A stretch of DNA of 64,000 nt from contig CM042022.1 in the NCBI GenBank assembly GCA_023525975.1, forward strand, positions 25,345,001 to 25,409,000, read 5' to 3'. Origin of the DNA: Smallanthus sonchifolius (taxonomy: Eukaryota; Streptophyta; Magnoliopsida; Asterales; Asteraceae). The notes beneath the pieces were generated by a model. It made no database searches. It was not told the DNA's origin and was given only the letters and a program-made list of their open reading frames with translations. The translations under genes and the position numbers were made by a program. Shown here piece after piece: positions 10,414-21,724 of this stretch. The stretch's first letter is position 1; each line of letters opens with the position of its first letter.

Positions 10414-11813
10414 TGTAACACCAGGCCAATTCCAAGGTCCTAAATTGCCAACTTTGAACCCTAGGGGTTGGAATTGCCAAGTCCCCATAATACAAGGGTG
10501 AAAATGAAAAATTTAAAACATTGAAAGGTAGCGGACCGCTACCTATCTTCTTAACGGTCCACTAAGGCCGTTGGTTCCATAGAGGTCCGCTAAAGGCTGA
10601 AGGGTTGGGTGGCGGACCGCCACCGCTTGGGTAACGGTCTGCTAGCCGCAATCCAGCCGCAAATTCTTGAGATGCCACGTGTCCAATGACTTAGCTCCAG
10701 AATCTCAGGCGTGTCTTCGTGACGGACCACCACGCCCTCCGTAACGGTCCACCAGCCACAATCGGAGGAACGGTCCAATCAGGATTGGACGTGTAGGGCT
10801 GACGCATGCCCTGGGCTGTAGCGGACCGTAACCACCCAGGCTAACGGTCCGCTATGGGTCTGTTCGGCCAACTACAAATAGCCTTTTTTGGTTTCTCATT
10901 TTTGCATACACCAACATACAAACAACTTCCAAGATCTCTGGAGTTGTCCAATCCTCGATCCACGTGCTCGCATTCCGGTAAAATATCTGACTTTTGCATA
11001 ATTTCCGCACTTTGCTTATTTCCGAATTCATGCGTTAAGGTACTAACTTGACTTAGAACTTGCATTAAGGTTTACACTAGCCCTCAAGGACTATCCCTGA
11101 GATAAGATCAAGCTACTGTTAAGGTGAATATGTTTATCTGTCTTTATCTTCAAAACTTTGAAAGTTTTACGTTTACAAAATGACAATACTGGTATTCAAA
11201 AGTTTGTTGCATAAGGGCGTCTATGTAAAACATTCAGGCCATAAGTATACGTAAAACTTGATCAAGGGATACACACTTTATGTGTGAAATTTCCATATTA
11301 GGGCTGGTAATTGTTTGTAACTGGATGTAAGACGGGGTCTCAGTTAAGGGACATTGCAGTAAGTAAGTCTACAAATGCCAGCAGTCCTTTTACCGAAATT
11401 ACCGATGTATATCGTGGTTGTACACTCAGATGAAATAATTCCGCTGAATGGTAGATTGTACCCACATTATGGTTAAATGTTTTAATACTGTATTTGCTAA
11501 CTGAAACTAGTCATGATAATCATGTTCACCAGCGTTCACGCTGACGTTTTATTTTCCAAAATGTTTTTAGGTAATCAATGATTATCTATAAGACTAGTCC
11601 TATGGGATAGTCTTGGGGATAACTGTGTTCATAAAGAAATTTTGACAGGGTTATGTGCTGCTAGCATGGAGATAACCCTCGGGTTGAGATTTATTACAAG
11701 TTTGATCTAAAAGTAATTTCGGTGCCAAACTAACTCTGCTTTCATAAATAAAATGAGATTGGAGGTGCCAATCTGTTCGCACGCCCGAGGTGTCCTGAAA
11801 CCGGGGTGTGACA
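10414..11813 (+). repeat. Element B 3' LTR
   Basis: About 1,400 bp. It keeps an extra stretch with palindromic GGTCC units (10740-10820) missing from the 5' LTR, including a near-perfect GGTAGCGGACCGCTACC at 10527-10543. The TATA box is mutated to TACAAATA (10872-10879). About 320 bp in the second half is deleted. Confidence 0.93.
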
Positions 11814-11818
11814 GCTGG

Positions 11819-12074
11819 ACTTTTAAATTTTGGGATGGGACATCTGTGGGAGCCTTCGCTGTTGGGCCGGACCTCTTCATATGCGTTTGTCCTTTCTCCA
11901 GTTAAGGATGCGCCAGATTGTTCTGACTTATTCACCGCCTATGCATGTGTCTTTCAAATGTCCCATCACCGTACGGTTTTTGAACGGTTTCTTTATTTAA
12001 ATTCAAAACATCCACACCTTTCATCATTTTTCCTCATTTCTTTCACCTTTGCTGATTTGTGCTCCACCTTACAG
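11819..12074 (+). other. Element A internal sequence upstream of the antisense ORF
   Basis: Sequence resumes after the right duplication of B. It ends with the strong splice-donor match ACAG|GTAAGT at 12071-12080, suggesting an untranslated first exon of the antisense transcript. No coding sequence is recognised. Confidence 0.4.
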
Positions 12075-12102
12075 GTAAGTTTTCATTCCGATCTCCTTTT
12101 GG

Positions 12103-13112
12103 TTGTTCATTTTGCTTCGTTTATACTGTCATGGGGGTAAGCATGATATGCATCTGCACTATTCGAAACTCAATCGCCTGTCTTTGTCCGAGCATTGCTC
12201 TCGTTATGGTATTAGGAGCGAGTTTGCTCCAATGCTCCCATCGGACGATGACGTGGTCAGTAGTCCGCCCGTTGGGTGTATAGGTCTTTACACCGCGTAT
12301 TTTGAATTTTCAAACCTTCGATTTCCATTTATCTTGTGTTTTTCTGCAAGTAATCGAGTCCTTAGGGCTCCAAGTTCATTAATTGGCGCCTTATGGCATT
12401 AGCAAAATTACTCATTTTGAAATGTTGTGCCATTCCATGGTGTCGCACCTTCTATTCCCATGTTTCACAAGTTTTTTCGTCTTGCACACAACAACGATTG
12501 GCTCACCATTGAGATATTGAAAGATGGCAGTCCTCGTTTTATATTTCGTACTAAACCCTCTCTAAGCACTGGAAGGAAAACTTCTTTTGGGTGAAAAAGT
12601 CTGTTGTGCCATTTGAGATGCCTACTCGTGATTTTTTAGGTCCTCTTGACCTACCTATGCTTTTGGACACTTCTTATGATGATGTTGTTTTTGGCAAGCT
12701 CCAAGATCCGCTTACTTATGCTCGGTCTTATGAGGAAAATCTCCTTGTCAAGGCTGGTGTTAGTCACCTGTGGTCCGTATCTGACGAGGTTTCGTTGATT
12801 ATGAGGGGAGGTGTAGGTGAGCTTTGGAAAACTTCATGCTATTTGAATTTTTCCCATTCCTTGTGCTTACTTGCTATTTTTTAATTTGTTGTAGAGATGA
12901 GTTTGCTAGAGACTTTATCTGACTTGAGTTTGGATGGCGTGGAGTACTTTTCTCGCCCCTTGGTTGAGGTGGAGAAACCGATGTTGGATGTTTATGATGC
13001 TGCCTTTTTTAGTGGTGGGGAGTTTGCTAGCATCCTTGCTGGGGTGTGTGGAGAGGATCTCTCGAGCCATCCCGCTACTGACGTTGTTATGAAATTTATA
13101 TCTACTGGGGAT
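12103..13112 (+). pseudogene. Element A antisense extra ORF (Retand aORF, 'putative gypsy-type transposon' family), truncated
   Basis: It reads opposite to A's gag-pol, in the place of the known Retand antisense ORF (PF04195-like by recall). Conserved-looking blocks are EFAPMLPSDDDVVSSPPVGC and FSNLRFPFILCFSASN (about 12220-12350), the block from 12591 (MPTRDFLGPLDLP), and EMSLLETLSDLSLDG from 12895. A short intron is predicted: donor GTGAGC at 12817 and acceptor TTGTTGTAG ending 12894 rejoin MRGGV to EMSLLE in frame. Stops and a frameshift lie between 12400 and 12590. The 3' end fuses tail-to-tail to RT at about 13112. Function is unknown. Confidence 0.75.
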
Positions 13113-13804
13113 GCCGTCTTCTCCTCACCTTCTCGGCTCATTTGTATTTGGTGGCAGCCTTTATAAGCGTCCAGGAAGCATTTCTAGTTGTAGGCTGCCA
13201 AGGAATCTAGTTTTAAATCGATTTCTGGCAGGGGATAGTTGTTCTTTGGACATGCCTTGTTGAAATCTTTGAAGTCAATGCACATCCTCCAGTATCCATC
13301 CGATTTTTTCACCATAATGGGATTAGCCACCCATGTTTGATATTTAACCTCTTTAAGGAAATCAGCTCGTACTAGGTTTGTCACCTCCATTTTGACCGCC
13401 TTTGCCATGTTCGGGGCTAAACCTCTCTTCTTTTTCACAACATGGGGAGTCCTTTTGGAGATATTTAGTGAGTGCTCCGCAATGTACCGGGGGACTCCTG
13501 TCATATCATCGTGGCACCATGTGTTTTGTTGGAGGAGAGTTTACAATGCATGTTTTCCTTTTGGTGACAAAGTTGGTCTGATCTGTATCAATTGATCCGG
13601 GTATTTGTCATTAACGCAGATTTTTCCTACTGATCTGGTGTGGTCTTCTATGGAGTAGACCATACCTTCCCTGGTGTCTGATACTATCGTCGTGACTCCT
13701 TCTACGTTGCGGAATTTCATCATTGAATGAGAAGTGGAGATGACTGCTCCGAAGGCACTGATGCTTGGGCGTACGATTAAGATGTTGTAGCTGGAGAGTG
13801 ATCG
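13112..13804 (-). pseudogene. Element A protease C-terminus and reverse transcriptase N-terminus
   Basis: Minus-strand reading gives the Tat protease tail (RSLSSYNILIVRPSISAF, then GVTTIVSDTREGM), a stop near 13541, then RT fingers (SDGYWRMCIDFKDFNKACPK, YPLPEIDLKLDSL), an in-frame stop, and FLDAYKGCHQIQM up to EGEEKTA. The catalytic YxDD region, thumb, RNase H and integrase are deleted; the next bases are the antisense ORF in inverse orientation. Its upstream half lies at 61118-61260, across C and D; the C/D insertion point falls inside the segment leading to RSLSSYN. Confidence 0.88.
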
Positions 13805-13809
13805 TACAA

Positions 13810-15444
13810 TGATGTGTTGCAAGGCATACATGCATTTCTGTCCTAATTCATGTCGTTTTTGTATAGTTTTAGAGTCGTATTGAGTCTTTTATGTTTAGTA
13901 CTGAGTTGTGTCTTGGTTTGTAGGTAATCGGGTGAGTTTGGAGCTTAAACGAGTAAGATATGAGAAGGCACGAGCGAACGAGGCAAAACGGAGTAAACAA
14001 CAAAACTTTCTGTGCAGATGGTTCCCTCGCGGTATGCGAGACAGGAGAGTCTTCCCCCTCGCGGTACGCGAGGAGTGTGAATTCAGCCGCAACTATTTTG
14101 TCTCACGCGGTACGCGAGAGACTGGACTCCTGGGCCTCGCGGTACGAGGGAGACCCCAATGTCGGTAATTTTAGTTATTTTCTAGGGTTTGGAGGTGGAT
14201 TCCAGACGTAAATTTCAGAGCTTTTTGGTGATTCTAAGTGGGAGAAATCTTCTAGGATCAATCGGAGACTTGGATTGAAGTTGGAGATTGAAGATCGGGT
14301 CGATTTCGTCATCTGGTTCTCGTTATCTTTCTTTGTTCTACTTTTCCAGATTTGATACCATGATTTATGTGTTTGATTCTTATGTTTTGATGTTATTGAC
14401 CACGATGATTGGCTAGACTTTCATAGCTACCTAGATTTTGATGATTATGTTTTGTTAATTGGATTGATTTCGGATTTCGGTTTCTATTTGATGGATTAAC
14501 GTTAAAGTAAAGAACTTGGTTTTGTTTGATTGGATGTAATTGCATATTTAATCTTGAATTGTGATCTATTGATTGTTCCATATGCTGCTTTGTGAATGTC
14601 TTTCATGTATGGTTACATATTAGGTCACTAGCTGTGTGCATGTGGTTGGTTTATGGTTTACTGATTGTATCCATAGGAACATCGATTGAGAGTTTATTAG
14701 GATTAAGTATTCTGGCTGCTTCAATAGATGAGAGGTGAGAAGTTATCGGGTAATCTGTGGTGTTAGGGTTTCTAGGTTGACTGCTCTAAGAAGAGGGTTT
14801 CCAAGGGTTTCTTAGAAGTCATTGTTATTCCGTGTCTAGTCAAGTGAATTCATGTTACTCCTTGCACTGAAAGGTGTATTGAGATAGTGAGACTGAGAGG
14901 TAATCTTTCTAGCGAGTACTTTAGTGTTGTTAGAGATAGCTGAGAGCTGATCCGACTAACTGGTGAGTTTCACATGTCCCTTAGGGTTACCTATTAGGTC
15001 ACACCTGGAGAATGATCCGGGATCCACTAGGTTGTCTAAGTGTGTCGTATTATAAGAGCCCGATTGCATCATAGTTTCCGTATCCGAGAGATTTCCAAGA
15101 TACATGCATAGGATTCAGAGTCTATGCAGAGCTTTCCCTATTTGTGAGTAAAGTCTTTTGCTTTATATTTGGTGTCGATAGTTAGGAGTTCATTAGTTAT
15201 AGTTCACAACACAAAACCCCCCAAATAAAATTCAGTTTATTTAGTTGAGTCAAAGTCTAGATAGAGTTGTCGCTAGTGTCTCGTGGGTTTGATATCCGTA
15301 CTTCATTTGACTTTGCTACATTGGTCGGTACACTTGCCTATTGTATGGTCTAGTATTAGGTTGTGTCTAGATTTATAAATTTAAAGCTAGAGTGTCCAGG
15401 TTAGGTTTTATAGTTAGTTTTCATAGACCGTCCAACACACATCA
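13810..15444 (+). repeat. Element C 5' LTR (TATA box deleted)
   Basis: About 1,635 bp, close match to the 3' LTR. Near 14180 it lacks about 26 bp that in the other copy contain TATAAAAG (18748-18755). A direct promoter loss in the transcribing LTR is therefore visible. Confidence 0.92.
14026..14150 (+). repeat. Element C palindromes (CTCGCGGTACGCGAG)
   Basis: Four units: CTCGCGGTATGCGAG (14026-14040), CTCGCGGTACGCGAG (14058-14072), CACGCGGTACGCGAG (14104-14118) and a decayed CTCGCGGTACGAGGG (14136-14150). Each has 7-base arms around one central base. They lie just upstream of where the TATA box is in the 3' LTR copy; that copy has matching units at about 18593-18712, one of them partly deleted. 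Confidence 0.85.
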
Positions 15445-15445
15445 A

Positions 15446-15475
15446 GTTTTTGGGGCCGTTGCCGAGGACACTTAG
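15446..15475 (+). promoter_or_regulatory. Element C primer-binding site (Asp-tRNA type, mutated)
   Basis: TTTTTGGGGCCGTTGCCGAG follows the 5' LTR; it differs by point changes from the TGGCGCCGTTGCCGGGG site seen in element D. Confidence 0.75.
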
Positions 15476-15662
15476 GCGATAGCGTATCTAACTTTGATTG
15501 AACTTATCTATTTTTATAGACCGTCCAACACACATTAATTGGTCTTTTTGTGTTTTGAGACTTTTCTATTTTGTTGAGTCTAGTTTGTGTGTCCTTTTGT
15601 GAGTCTTTGTTTTTAGTGTGTCTAGATTGTATCTTGAGTATGTCCGTTAATTTTCTGTCATT

Positions 15663-16468
15663 ATGTGTGAAATCTGTGGAGGACCCCATATTTATCGGGG
15701 GAATCTGCAAACTGCTATGATCATGCTTATCCGTAGGTACAGCCATATGCGGAATACAGAACTAAAGAAGAGTTGAATGCCTAGTGCAAGGAAGCAAATG
15801 CGCAATATGAGAAAGATATCCAAGCATTAAATGCTCGCATTGGATCACATCCCCCTAAGAATCTGGAGTGTGTGGTTTATGATCATGAGGGGAACGAAAT
15901 TGGGATTGAAACTGCATCGGGGGAATTAATTTTGACAACCCCATCACTGGAGACTATAATGGACGACGTGCAAATCACAGTGACAGAAGGTGAAGCACAA
16001 GTCCCACCTCCAGGTAAGTCTTCTGCTATTAGTCTAAATAGTGATGACTTTTATACTGATTCCATGCAAGATCACAATGTTCCATTCGATTCTTTACACT
16101 TGTCTTGTGAGGATGATTTTTCACAGGAATCGCAGATAAAACCGAGGACAAAAATGAACGTATTAGTCCCACCCTCGGACCTGCAGGGTGTTAATCAACT
16201 TCGGCGGGTGTTTATGAATTTTCTTGGGATGATAGTGATGACGATACAATGTAGGAGTCAGCAAGACACCGAGCAAAAATTTTGGTGTCCCACACCATGG
16301 AATATTGATGATGGGTTTTGGAGTGATGAGGAATATGTGATTGAAGAAGAAGAGCTGATAGAGATCCCTAAAACCCCGACCGACGATGAGTGCTTGGAAG
16401 AGGGATTAGCCGGGTTGTTCGAGACAGAGGATGATAGTGAGGATGAGTTGTTGGTTGAGATGATATAA
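15663..16468 (+). pseudogene. Element C gag-like zinc knuckle and acidic ORF
   Basis: CEICGGPHIYRGN at about 15666-15704 looks like a CX2CX4HX4C knuckle with the last Cys lost. After a frameshift, PYAEYRTKEELNA leads through an in-frame TAG (15781) into an open frame with ATG at 15872, 198 codons, very acidic at the C-terminus (EEEELIEIPKTPTDDECLEE). It continues with a stop at 16466 into another acidic stretch to about 16709. No capsid, protease or polymerase motif is present. I read it as a gag C-terminal remnant; function of the acidic part is unknown. Confidence 0.5.
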
Positions 16469-16753
16469 GAGGAGCAGGTCCCATGTTGGGAGGATGAGTT
16501 CGGTGATGAGTTGGTAGACCTGCCGACTCCTAGTGAAGGAAGTTTCGACCCACTTGGCGATCTGAAACTCCTTGAAGATCTATTATATCAAGGTACAAGT
16601 GTGGGGACAAAAGTGGAGGTGCACATGATAGAGCTGGTGTCGGACCCACCACAGTGCACCCGAGAGAGAGAGAACCACAACGAGCCCGTGGAGGTAGTAA
16701 ATGGTGGATAGCCACCCAGAACAGCACGACCACAAGACAGGGCACAGAGACGC

Positions 16754-17011
16754 ATGAACCGACATGTTGTGAAGGTCCTGGGATGGTTATACAAGGATCA
16801 TAGGATGCAAAATACTAGAGATGATCATGTACCACATTACATGCGACATATCAGGTTTGGTCCAGGTAAGTTTAAGTATTGGTGGACCTACCCATTTAAA
16901 TTTTTCAAAACCCATTTAAGGTTTACCACCAGAGTTTGCCAAATCGGTTGTAGACCAATCATACTAAACGGGCCGGACGGGGGCGACATAAAGGAGAAGC
17001 CTCCTGATTAG
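16754..17011 (+). CDS. Element C hypothetical basic ORF (85 residues)
   Basis: An open frame starting MNRHVVKVLGWLYKDHRMQN, with a Trp/Phe/Lys-rich centre (KYWWTYPFKFFKTHLRF) and a Gly/Lys-rich end. It follows the acidic frames and precedes the AAGTGTGGGG region. Similar C-terminal pieces occur in Athila-like non-autonomous elements (recall only). Not confidently coding. Confidence 0.3.
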   Translation: MNRHVVKVLGWLYKDHRMQNTRDDHVPHYMRHIRFGPGKFKYWWTYPFKFFKTHLRFTTRVCQIGCRPIILNGPDGGDIKEKPPD

Positions 17012-18377
17012 GTTTGGTTCTCACGTTAGAACCTGAATGTATAGTTTGTATAAGTTTTGGTTTATTTTGAGTCTATTTGATACTGTTTGGGTTTGCTGTG
17101 AGATTTTTTGTTGCAGGTATAGATCACACCGTCCGTACTCAATCTCCAATTTGGCGGGGTCGATTCAAATCTTATATTCATATAAAGGGAACCCAACAGA
17201 GAGTTTGTGCAAGCCGCGAATGAAATGCTATACGGTTGCACAAGTGGAAGAACGAAGCTGCACAGAATCATGCTATCATTACCATCTAAGTCGTTTCCAC
17301 TTTACTATTTTTATTTTATTTTTATTTTTTGAGTCGTTATTTTTATTTTTCGTTGTTTCTTGTTTCACATTGAGGACAATGTGTCGTTCAAGTGTGGGGA
17401 TGGGAAACATCTTGAGTCTAGTTTAGTTGTTTTTCTTTTATAAAAAGTCTAAAATTAAAAAAAAATTCAAAAAAATGTCCTTTGAATTAGAGTTTTTGCA
17501 AGCAAAATGGAAGATGATAGGTATAACTGAATCTGCTTTTGTGTGTTTAAATGAAAGTAAATGATAGAAAACGTGTATAATCTGTGATGTTTTGGTAGAC
17601 CCAGCGATTTGATAGCTTAAATATCTTGTTTGTGCGTGTTGATTAGGATAATTAATTGAACTTAAATCATGAAATCTTGTGGGTTATCATCTTAGGGTGT
17701 CGGTAATACTGAAACTGTCAAAATAGGTTGATAGGTACCACGTTAAGTTAAAATTTAGAGGTTTTTGAAATTTCTTGGCACACTACTCTCTTTTTATGAG
17801 AATAAATCCAAGTTTTGGTGGCGCCCGCATCCATAATACCATAATTCTTGAGCTTATTTAATTGAAATCTAAGTTTCGCCTATGTGTCACACGTCGGGTT
17901 CCAGCCTGATTGAAACACCATTGGGTTGATTCTTATGTGCTTTATTGATATAACTTAGTCTATGTGTTACCTTCTGGGATAGTGACTTGGTTGAAACACC
18001 TCTAGATGAAGTTTAATTTGTTTAAGTTAATGCTCATTACCATCCATTCATTCCATATTCCATTGATTTCTAAAAACATGTAAATCATAGTTTAATGTGT
18101 TCCTAAATATGACCGTGAGACGGGACTAGGTAGAGCTGTAACTTCTAAGTGTGAGTCACATAGGTTGATTGATAATTGTATAAAATGGGATTAGAACACA
18201 TAATGGGGGCTTGAAAGTTGGTGCTTGGGTTTAATCGGACAGAAATACTAATTGTTGCTTTTTAACACGTGAGTATATTTGTGAAAATTGGTAAAGGATG
18301 TTTGTTAAGTTAGATCTCAGTTATGATTCCATTGCAGACTTTTTCAAGGATGAAAAGAGGTTAAGTGTGTGGATGTT
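17012..18377 (+). other. Element C 3' non-coding region with AAGTGTGGGG motif and polypurine tract
   Basis: Contains TTTTTTGTTGCAG (acceptor-like, near 17117), then ATTGAGGACAATGTG followed by AAGTGTGGGG at 17390-17399, an internal motif also seen in D. The end, TTAAGTGTGTGG at 18361-18372, is a diverged copy next to the 3' LTR. No protein-coding sequence is recognised. Confidence 0.6.
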
Positions 18378-20031
18378 TGATGTGTTGCAAGGCGCACATG
18401 CATTTCTGTCCTAATTCGTGTCGCTTTTGTATAGTTTTAGAGTCGTATTGAGTCGTTTATGTTTAGTACTGAGCTGTGTCTTGGTTTGTAGGTAATCGGG
18501 TGAGATTGGAGCTTAAACGAGCAAGACATGTGAAGGCACGAGCGAACGAGGCAAAACGGATAAAAGAACAAAACTTTTATTGAAGATGGTTCCCTCGCGG
18601 TACGCGAGACATGAGAGTCTTCCCCCACGCGAGGGGTGTGAATTCAGCCCCGACTATTTTGTCTCTCGCGGCACGCGAGAGACTGGACTCCTGGGCCTCG
18701 CGGTACGCGGGAGACCCCAATGTCGGCAATTTTAGCTATTTTTAAGGTATAAAAGCTTAAGTCCGTTTGTAGGGTTTGGAGGTGGATTCCAGACGTAAAT
18801 TTCAGAGCTTTTTGGTGATTCTAAGTGGGAGAAAGCTTCTAGGATCAATCGGAGACTTGGATTGAAGTTGGAGATTGAAGATCGGGTCGATTTCGTCATC
18901 TGGTTCTCGTTATCTTTCTTTGTTCTACTTTTCCAGATTTGATACCATGATTTATGTGTTTGATTCTTATGTTTTGATGTTATTGACCATGATGATTGGC
19001 TAGACTTTCATAGCTACCTAGATTTTGATGATTATGTTTTGTTAATTGGATTGATTTCGGATTTCGGTTTCTATTTGATGGATTAACGTTAAAGTAAATA
19101 ACTTGGTTTTGTTTGATTGGATGTAATTGCATATTTAATCTTGAATTGTGATCTATTGATTGTTCCATATGCTGCTTTGTGAATGTCTTTCATGTATGGT
19201 TACATATTAGGTCACTAGCTGTGTGCATGTGGTTGGTTTATGGTTTACTGATTGTATCCATAGGAACATCGATTGAGAGTTTATTAGGATTAAGTATTCT
19301 GCCTGCTTCAATAGATGAGAGGTGAGAAGTTGTCGGGTAATCTGTGGTGTTAGGGTTTCTAGGTTGACTGCTCTGAGAAGAGGGTTTCCTAGGGTTTCTT
19401 AGAAGTCATTGTTATTCCATGTCTAGTCAAGTGAATTCATGTTACTCCTTGCACTGAAAGGTGTATTGAGATAGTGAGACTGAGAGGTAATCTTTCTAGC
19501 GAGTACTTTAGTGTTGTTGGAGATAGCTGAGAGCTGATCCGACTAACTGGTGAGTTTCACATGTCCCTTAGGGTTACCTATTAGGTCACACCTGGAGAAT
19601 GATCCGGGATCCACTAGGTTGTCTAAGTGTGTCGTATTATAAGAGCCCGATTGCATCATAGTTTCCGTATCCGAGAGATTTCCAAGATACATGCATAGGA
19701 TTCAGAGTCTATGTAGTGCTTTCCTTATTTGTGAGTAAAGTCTTTTGCTTTATATTTGGTGTCGATAGTTAGGAGTTCATTAGTTATAGTTCACAACACA
19801 AAACCCCCCAAATATAATTCAGTTTATTTATTTGAGTCAATGTCTAGATAGAGTTGTCGCTAGTGTCTCGTGGGTTCGATATCCGGACTTCATTTGACTT
19901 TGCTACATTGGCTGGTACACTTGCCGGTTGTGTGGTCTAGTATTAGGTTGAGTCTAGATTTATAAATTTAAAGCTAGGGTGTCTAGGTTAGGTTTTATAG
20001 TTAGTTTTTATAGACCGTCCAACACACATTA
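18378..20031 (+). repeat. Element C 3' LTR
   Basis: About 1,654 bp. It has an intact TATAAAAG at 18748-18755 and palindromes related to CTCGCGGTACGCGAG upstream. It differs from the 5' LTR by few substitutions and two short indels. Its right target duplication overlaps that of D. Confidence 0.92.
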
Positions 20032-20038
20032 TACTACC

Positions 20039-21614
20039 TGATATGTCCTAAATTATACATGTTTTGCATGTATAATAACCCCCATATTATGCTACTAATT
20101 GATTAATAACCTTGCATTTGATACTTAAAGCGTTCATATTTTATAATTGCACGTTATTTGGTGTCCCAAGACAAACAGAGCAAAAACCAGCTTAAAACAT
20201 GAAGAAATCAAACTTTCGGAGGACCAAACCCGAGCATTGACCCCCAAGAAGTCAAAATTGGACCACAAGAAGTCAACCAACAACTAAAAGACAAAACTGG
20301 GTAGCAGAGGGGCCGTGCATCCCGATGCACGCCCGTGCATTGGCCTCCTCTGCTCCCTAGAGCCCAGTACAGTGTCCTTTGTACTCTGTTTGATTCCCGA
20401 GGTGTTAACACGCCCATTCAATCCAATGCACGGTCGTGCATTGCTCATTTTGAGGCCTATAAATAGATAGCTTGGATTCTTCATTCAACACACCTCAATA
20501 CACCATTCCATACCTCAAGATAGAGAGAATAGTTTTTTTCTAGTAGTATTAGAGTAGTAGTACTGAGTAGAGGGGCTCTTCCTCCTTGTTCCACAATAGG
20601 GGAGCCTACGAAACTCAGCGTTACGCTAGTTAACATGGTCATTCGTGGCTAAGCTTCTTGTATTCTTAGGGTGAAGATGATGCTTGGTGCATGTTAATGT
20701 TTGACGTATTAATCTAGTGGTATGTTTATGTATTTAGTTATCCGTCCTTAAAACCACCAATTTGTGGGCTTTTATTATTGTCTAAATCCGTATTTATATT
20801 TATGAGTTTTCTTGATTTTAAAGCGTAAGATCGTAAAACCTTTTTAATCAAACTTCTTTTGAAACTTGTACGTCTTTATACAAACAGATATTGATAAGCC
20901 AAGGCTTGGTCAACATTATTAAGGTCGTACGTCTTTATACGAGCTTCTTGTGCGACCAAGAATTGGTGAACTCATGTTGGGAATGGTACGTCTTTATACT
21001 TGGTCCCATTGTTACACCGCCTCCTGGTGAGCAAAATATAATCACCTATTTAACCTTAATACAAAGCATTTACGTTCGATGTCTTAAACCAACCCGGAGA
21101 TGACCATTCGAAGGGTTGAGGGTAACTGTTGTCCTTAGCTGGAGGCACTACCATTTTAATTTAAAGATTTTAGTTCGTGATTCAAATGTCGTGAGGACGA
21201 GGCTCTAGCGGTGACCCGGGTCACAAGTTTGTAGTAGTCATATCACTGGATTAGTCAACTTAACATTATCACGTACCAAGCTGATTCGAAGCCCGAAACA
21301 ATACTCTTCGTAACCTGATCATTTCCAAGATATTTACTTTTTTTCTATTTACTTTTCTGTTCGTTACATTTCTGTTACACACTTCACGCACATTTTTACT
21401 TTTATGCTATTAACTTTATCATCATTTACTTTTCTGTCATTTACTACTCCACTTCACAAGCACCTAAAACCTACTCACTAATTAATCCGGCCAAACGATA
21501 ACAAAAGTTGAGTATTGGAACTCGACCGTGCCCATTTTATAAATTTAAAACCTGATCTCGTAAAACAATCATAAAAATATATTATATTTTTATATAATAA
21601 AAACGACACATCAA
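20039..21614 (+). repeat. Element D 5' LTR
   Basis: About 1,576 bp. TATAAATA lies at 20459-20466. Compared with the 3' LTR it lacks 90 bp (equivalent of 60946-61035) with CATT at both deletion ends, a microhomology deletion. Confidence 0.92.
20312..20442 (+). repeat. Element D palindromes (AATGCACGGCCGTGCATT)
   Basis: Units GATGCACGCCCGTGCATT (about 20320-20340) and AATGCACGGTCGTGCATT (about 20425-20442), with a half-unit GCCGTGCATC before them. The last ends 17 bp upstream of TATAAATA. In the 3' LTR the second unit is a perfect 18-bp palindrome at 59837-59854. Confidence 0.85.
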
Positions 21615-21621
21615 GTTTTTT

Positions 21622-21638
21622 GGCGCCGTTGCCGGGGT
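21622..21638 (+). promoter_or_regulatory. Element D primer-binding site (Asp-tRNA type)
   Basis: TGGCGCCGTTGCCGGGG, the standard Athila primer site, seven bases after the 5' LTR. Confidence 0.9.
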
Positions 21639-21724
21639 CACGGTGATTTCAATAAAAATTCAAGTTAACGGATTAGCCTTATCATTTTATCTGTTTCTCT
21701 CTTACATTTTGTTGCAGGCAGTGT

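Larger units (their letters stand above)
2558..11813 (+). mobile_element. Element B: Tekay/Del-type chromovirus (Ty3/gypsy), complete layout but decayed
   Basis: LTRs 2558-4196 and 10414-11813 begin TGTAACAC and end GTGTGACA. The flanks are GCCGG (2553-2557) and GCTGG (11814-11818), a 5-bp duplication with one change. An initiator-Met-tRNA primer site and a G-rich polypurine tract are in place. Internal order is two leader ORFs, gag, protease, RT, RNase H, integrase and chromodomain, all in the plus direction. Stops and frameshifts run throughout, and each LTR has large indels absent from the other, so the insertion is old. It lies in A between the 3' polypurine tract and the antisense ORF. 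Confidence 0.93.
13810..20031 (+). mobile_element. Element C: small non-autonomous Athila-like retrotransposon
   Basis: LTRs 13810-15444 and 18378-20031 start TGATGTGTTG and end CAACACACATCA (the last copy ends ATTA by mutation). Flanks TACAA (13805-13809) and TACTA (20032-20036) are a 5-bp duplication with one change. The Asp-tRNA-like primer site, the AAGTGTGGGG motif at 17390 and LTR ends of the TGAT...ATCA type place it near Athila. The 2.9 kb interior has a gag-like zinc knuckle and acidic ORFs but no protease, RT or integrase. It would need proteins from a related element. Confidence 0.9.

Noticed and set aside
16511..16794. Several overlapping small ORFs on both strands in C
   Set aside because: Mostly shadows of the acidic continuation of the C ORF; no motif or start context.
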